This document shows positions 7,380 to 10,000 of a stretch of 10,000 nucleotides of DNA, piece by piece (the stretch's first letter is position 1; every line of letters starts with the position of its first letter). Source of the DNA: Rheinheimera sp. (GTDB lineage Bacteria; Pseudomonadota; Gammaproteobacteria; Enterobacterales; Alteromonadaceae); NCBI RefSeq assembly GCF_020217005.1, contig NZ_JAIWOI010000031.1:1-10000 (forward strand), written 5' to 3'. Both the position numbers and the translations under genes were made by a program. The notes under the pieces are model-generated. The model saw only the letters and a program-made list of their open reading frames with translations, was not told the DNA's origin and did no database searches.

Positions 7380-7655
7380 TGATAAACGGCAGTTTCTGCT
7401 GGTCAAGCTTCCTGTAATTTGAGTTCCGCCTGTGTTTTTTACGGACCTATAGTGCTAATGAGCTTTGATGGCGAAGAGGGAAAGTGTCGGCTAAATTTTA
7501 ATCGACAAAAGAGTGAAAGCAGTTCAGCATTCTTTCCTTTTGCTATTGCCACTACCTGATACAGTAAATGAAACTATTCAGGCTAGTGAAGCTGGATTCT
7601 GCTGACGTAAAGCCGATTGACTAGCGCAACACAACCAGCTAAAGCAGGGATAAGG

Positions 7656-7685
7656 TTAGTATTCTCCTACTGAGTCAAGTATAAT
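7656..7685 (+). promoter_or_regulatory. Sigma-70 promoter of ygiQ
   Basis: TATAAT at 7680-7685 is a perfect -10 element. The best -35 is TTAGTA at 7656-7661 with an 18-bp spacer, only half matching the consensus. Transcription would start near 7692, giving a short leader that opens with a small hairpin, GCCA-TTTT-TGGC (7691-7702), just ahead of the ribosome site. Confidence 0.6.
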
Positions 7686-7714
7686 GCGCGGCCATTTTTG
7701 GCAGGCAAAACCGA

Positions 7715-9982
7715 GTGAACCAACAGATGCAAACGAATCAGGCCCATTTAAGAAAATCCGCAGCAGTGGACCGCATGGCGGCTGAGCGGGGACTATTTTC
7801 TTATCCAAAATACTGGGCTGAGTCCTTTGGTACAGCGCCGTTTTTGCCTATGAGCAGAGCCGAGATGAAACAACTGGGCTGGGATAGCTGCGATATTATT
7901 CTGGTGGTCGGCGATGCGTACGTCGATCACCCCAGCTTTGGTATGGCTGTTGTGGGTCGTATGCTGGAGAGCCAGGGCTTTCGTGTCGGCATAATTGCCC
8001 AGCCTGATTGGTCGTCTAAAGATGCTTTTATGGCACTTGGCAAACCTAACCTGTTTTTTGGTGTCTCTGCCGGCAATATGGATTCGATGATTAACCGCTA
8101 CACAGCGGATAAAAAATTGCGCCATGACGACGCCTATACGCCAGGCAATGAAGGTGGTAAAAGGCCTGATCGTGCTGTGATCGTCTATTCACAGCGCTGT
8201 AAAGAAGCCTATAAAGATGTGCCTGTGATCATAGGTGGTATTGAGGCCAGCCTGCGCCGTATTGCCCATTATGATTACTGGCAGGAAAAAGTTCGTCGCT
8301 CCATTATTTTTGATGCCAAAGCTGAACTGTTGATCTACGGCAACGCCGAGCGCCCTCTGGTTGAGGTGGCGCACCGTATTGCCAATGGCGAAGATGTCAA
8401 TACATTACACGATATCCGTGGTACAGCTGTCATTCGTAAAGAGCCTTTACCGGGTTGGCGTGGTGTTGATTCCACTGCTATTGATAAAGTTGGTAAAATT
8501 GACCCTGTACCTAATCCATACGGTGCTGACGACGTGGGTTGTGGTACCTTTTCTGAATTTGCCCAGCAAGGTATAGATTTAAGCAAAGCGCCTGAAGTGG
8601 AAGCCAAGCCTATACTGGTGCAGCCGCCACGGCAAAAGCCCTGGGAAAAAACCTATGTCAAACTGCCAGCTTTTGAGCAGGTGAGTGTTAACAAGCCGCT
8701 TTATGCCCATGCTTCACGAATTTTGCACCAGGAGACCAACCCTGGTTGTGCCCGCGCTATTTTCCAGCGCCATGGTGACCGTTATTTATGGGTGAATCCG
8801 CCAGCTTTTCCATTAACGACGGAAGAGATGGATGGTGTGTTTGGCTTGCCTTATCAGCGTGTACCACACCCTGTCTATGGCAAGGCCAAAATTCCTGCTT
8901 ATGAGATGATCAAAACCTCGGTCAATATCATGCGGGGTTGTTTTGGTGGCTGTTCGTTTTGCTCTATTACCGAGCACGAAGGCCGCGTGATCCAAAGCCG
9001 TTCTCAGGAATCTATTTTAAAAGAGATTAAAGAAATTCGTGACAAAGTGCCGGGTTTTACCGGCGTGATCTCGGATTTAGGTGGCCCAACCGCCAATATG
9101 TATCGCTTGCGCTGTAAGAATCCAAAAGCGGAGCAAACCTGTCGCCGGCCTTCTTGTGTTTATCCGACCATTTGCGAGCATATGGACACTGATCAAAGTC
9201 CGACTGTGGATTTATACCGAGCGGCACGCAAAGTGGATGGTATTAAGAAGATTCTGGTCGCATCCGGTGTACGCTATGACTTAGCTGTTGAAGATCCAAA
9301 CTATGTCAAAGAGTTGGTGCAGCACCACGTAGGTGGTTATTTAAAAATAGCTCCAGAGCACACAGAAACAGGCCCATTGTCGAAGATGATGAAACCTGGC
9401 ATGGGCGCTTATGACAAGTTCAAAGAAATGTTTGACCGCTTCAGCCGTGAGGCGGGTAAAGAGCAGTACCTGATCCCGTATTTTATTTCAGCGCATCCTG
9501 GCACCACGGATCGCGATATGGTGAATCTGGCACTCTGGCTAAAAGAGCGTGACTTTAAACTGGATCAGGTGCAGAACTTCTACCCAAGCCCTATGGCGAA
9601 TGCGACCACCATCTATCACACCGAGATGAACTCGCTGAAAAATATCAAAGGCAATACCGAAGTGGTGCCTGTGCCCAAAGGGGAGCGCCAGCGCCGCTTG
9701 CACAAAGCCTTGTTGCGGTACCATGATCCAAAAGGCTGGCCTATGATCCGCGAAGCTTTGGTCAAAATGGGGTTAAAACACCTGATTGGCCGGGGCAAAG
9801 GCTGTCTGGTACCGGAAGAGGGCAAAGAAGAACTCTTCCTGCGTGGCACCAAAGTACCGGGTAAAAAACCAGGTCAGGTAGCGCTCACCCGCCATACAGG
9901 GGTCAATCCTGCTGCCAAAGCCGTAGAGAAGATCAAACGCTCATCCGGTAAGCCATCTTTTAGCAAAAAAGCTAAGGCTTAA
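7715..9982 (+). CDS. ygiQ: YgiQ-family radical SAM protein, function not established
   Basis: A 755-residue protein matching the E. coli YgiQ type (about 740 residues) over its whole length. The N-terminal domain (about 35-330) has [21 protein letters not shown], a Rossmann-like start of the kind seen in cobalamin-binding radical SAM proteins. The radical SAM domain (about 390-600) carries the CX3CX2C cluster motif, Cys409, Cys413 and Cys416 (GCFGGCSFC), which binds a 4Fe-4S cluster and S-adenosylmethionine. Four more cysteines follow: 467, 476, 481 and 487. A C-terminal DUF3362-like domain (about 600-710) leads into a lysine-rich tail. The reaction is unknown to me. The start is uncertain: GTG 7715 has AGG (7703-7705) 9 nt before it, while ATG 7727 has a weaker site and removes four residues. 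Stop is at 9980-9982. It has its own promoter and no operon partner in the window. Confidence 0.93.
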   Translation: MNQQMQTNQAHLRKSAAVDRMAAERGLFSYPKYWAESFGTAPFLPMSRAEMKQLGWDSCDIILVVGDAYVDHPSFGMAVVGRMLESQGFRVGIIAQPDWSSKDAFMALGKPNLFFGVSAGNMDSMINRYTADKKLRHDDAYTPGNEGGKRPDRAVIVYSQRCKEAYKDVPVIIGGIEASLRRIAHYDYWQEKVRRSIIFDAKAELLIYGNAERPLVEVAHRIANGEDVNTLHDIRGTAVIRKEPLPGWRGVDSTAIDKVGKIDPVPNPYGADDVGCGTFSEFAQQGIDLSKAPEVEAKPILVQPPRQKPWEKTYVKLPAFEQVSVNKPLYAHASRILHQETNPGCARAIFQRHGDRYLWVNPPAFPLTTEEMDGVFGLPYQRVPHPVYGKAKIPAYEMIKTSVNIMRGCFGGCSFCSITEHEGRVIQSRSQESILKEIKEIRDKVPGFTGVISDLGGPTANMYRLRCKNPKAEQTCRRPSCVYPTICEHMDTDQSPTVDLYRAARKVDGIKKILVASGVRYDLAVEDPNYVKELVQHHVGGYLKIAPEHTETGPLSKMMKPGMGAYDKFKEMFDRFSREAGKEQYLIPYFISAHPGTTDRDMVNLALWLKERDFKLDQVQNFYPSPMANATTIYHTEMNSLKNIKGNTEVVPVPKGERQRRLHKALLRYHDPKGWPMIREALVKMGLKHLIGRGKGCLVPEEGKEELFLRGTKVPGKKPGQVALTRHTGVNPAAKAVEKIKRSSGKPSFSKKAKA

Positions 9983-10000
9983 CCTCATGGCGATGACGGC

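Larger units (their letters stand above)
7095..7714. other. 620-bp divergent intergenic region, no convincing gene
   Basis: AT-rich spacer between the receptor and ygiQ. I see no RNA gene or credible coding frame. It contains paired palindromes, listed separately: an operator-like site at 7228-7242 and 7335-7349, a second at 7163-7178 and 7364-7379, and a direct repeat near the receptor's ribosome site. There is also a perfect tandem 7-mer, AGAGTTA twice, at 7293-7306, and a small GCAG-TTT-CTGC palindrome at 7389-7399. From 7400 to 7655 I see nothing clear. No strong sigma-70 promoter for the receptor stands out. A weak extended -10 (TGGTACAAA read on the minus strand, 7244-7236) overlaps the proximal operator copy. 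Confidence 0.7.

Noticed and set aside
7432..7445. T-rich stretch after GCCTGTG as a terminator.
   Set aside because: I found no stable GC-rich stem directly before the T run; only a loose TCCG/CGGA pairing spans it.
7458..7559. A 33-codon open frame on the plus strand in the receptor-ygiQ gap.
   Set aside because: No ribosome site, no recognisable sequence features, and short frames of this size are expected by chance.
7568..7624. An 18-codon open frame starting MKLFRLVKLD on the plus strand.
   Set aside because: No ribosome site and too short to support without conservation data.
9983..10000. ATGGCGATGACGGC at the right edge as the start of another gene.
   Set aside because: Only 14 bases are visible and no Shine-Dalgarno sequence precedes them.

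Overview
The window comes from a gammaproteobacterium, most likely of the Alteromonadales/Chromatiales-like group to which Rheinheimera belongs. This is inferred from the protein types and gene mix, not from a database search: a glutathione-linked formaldehyde operon with a divergent LysR gene, a UPF0016 manganese exporter, a large TonB receptor of the kind expanded in these bacteria, and a YgiQ close to the enterobacterial protein. It looks like ordinary chromosome. I see no insertion sequence, phage gene, CRISPR array, tRNA or rRNA.

Region 1 (1-2928) is formaldehyde detoxification. A LysR regulator, cut off by the left edge, is read leftward. Divergent from it are frmA (S-(hydroxymethyl)glutathione dehydrogenase) and fghA (S-formylglutathione hydrolase), which act in sequence to turn glutathione-bound formaldehyde into formate. 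A perfect 9-bp GC-rich hairpin lies between the two enzyme genes.

Region 2 (2929-3872) is a manganese homeostasis unit. A yybP-ykoY (Mn2+) riboswitch leads into a TMEM165/GDT1 (UPF0016) membrane exporter. The leader ends in two interleaved, mutually exclusive stems, one of which covers the exporter's Shine-Dalgarno sequence. A terminator that could work in both directions separates this gene from the convergent receptor gene.

Region 3 (3873-7714) holds a 1073-residue TonB-dependent outer-membrane receptor on the minus strand, with no recognisable substrate-processing partner beside it. The 620-bp gap upstream carries no convincing gene but does contain paired palindromes. One is a 15-bp operator-like site found twice in inverted orientation, 107 bp apart, which suggests a dedicated regulator and possibly DNA looping.

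Region 4 (7715-10000) is a complete ygiQ-type radical SAM gene behind a perfect TATAAT -10 element, followed by 18 bases.

I did not find a clearly new multi-gene system. The best leads are the operator pair upstream of the receptor, the folding of the riboswitch expression platform, the hairpin inside the frmA-fghA operon, and a second cysteine cluster in YgiQ.
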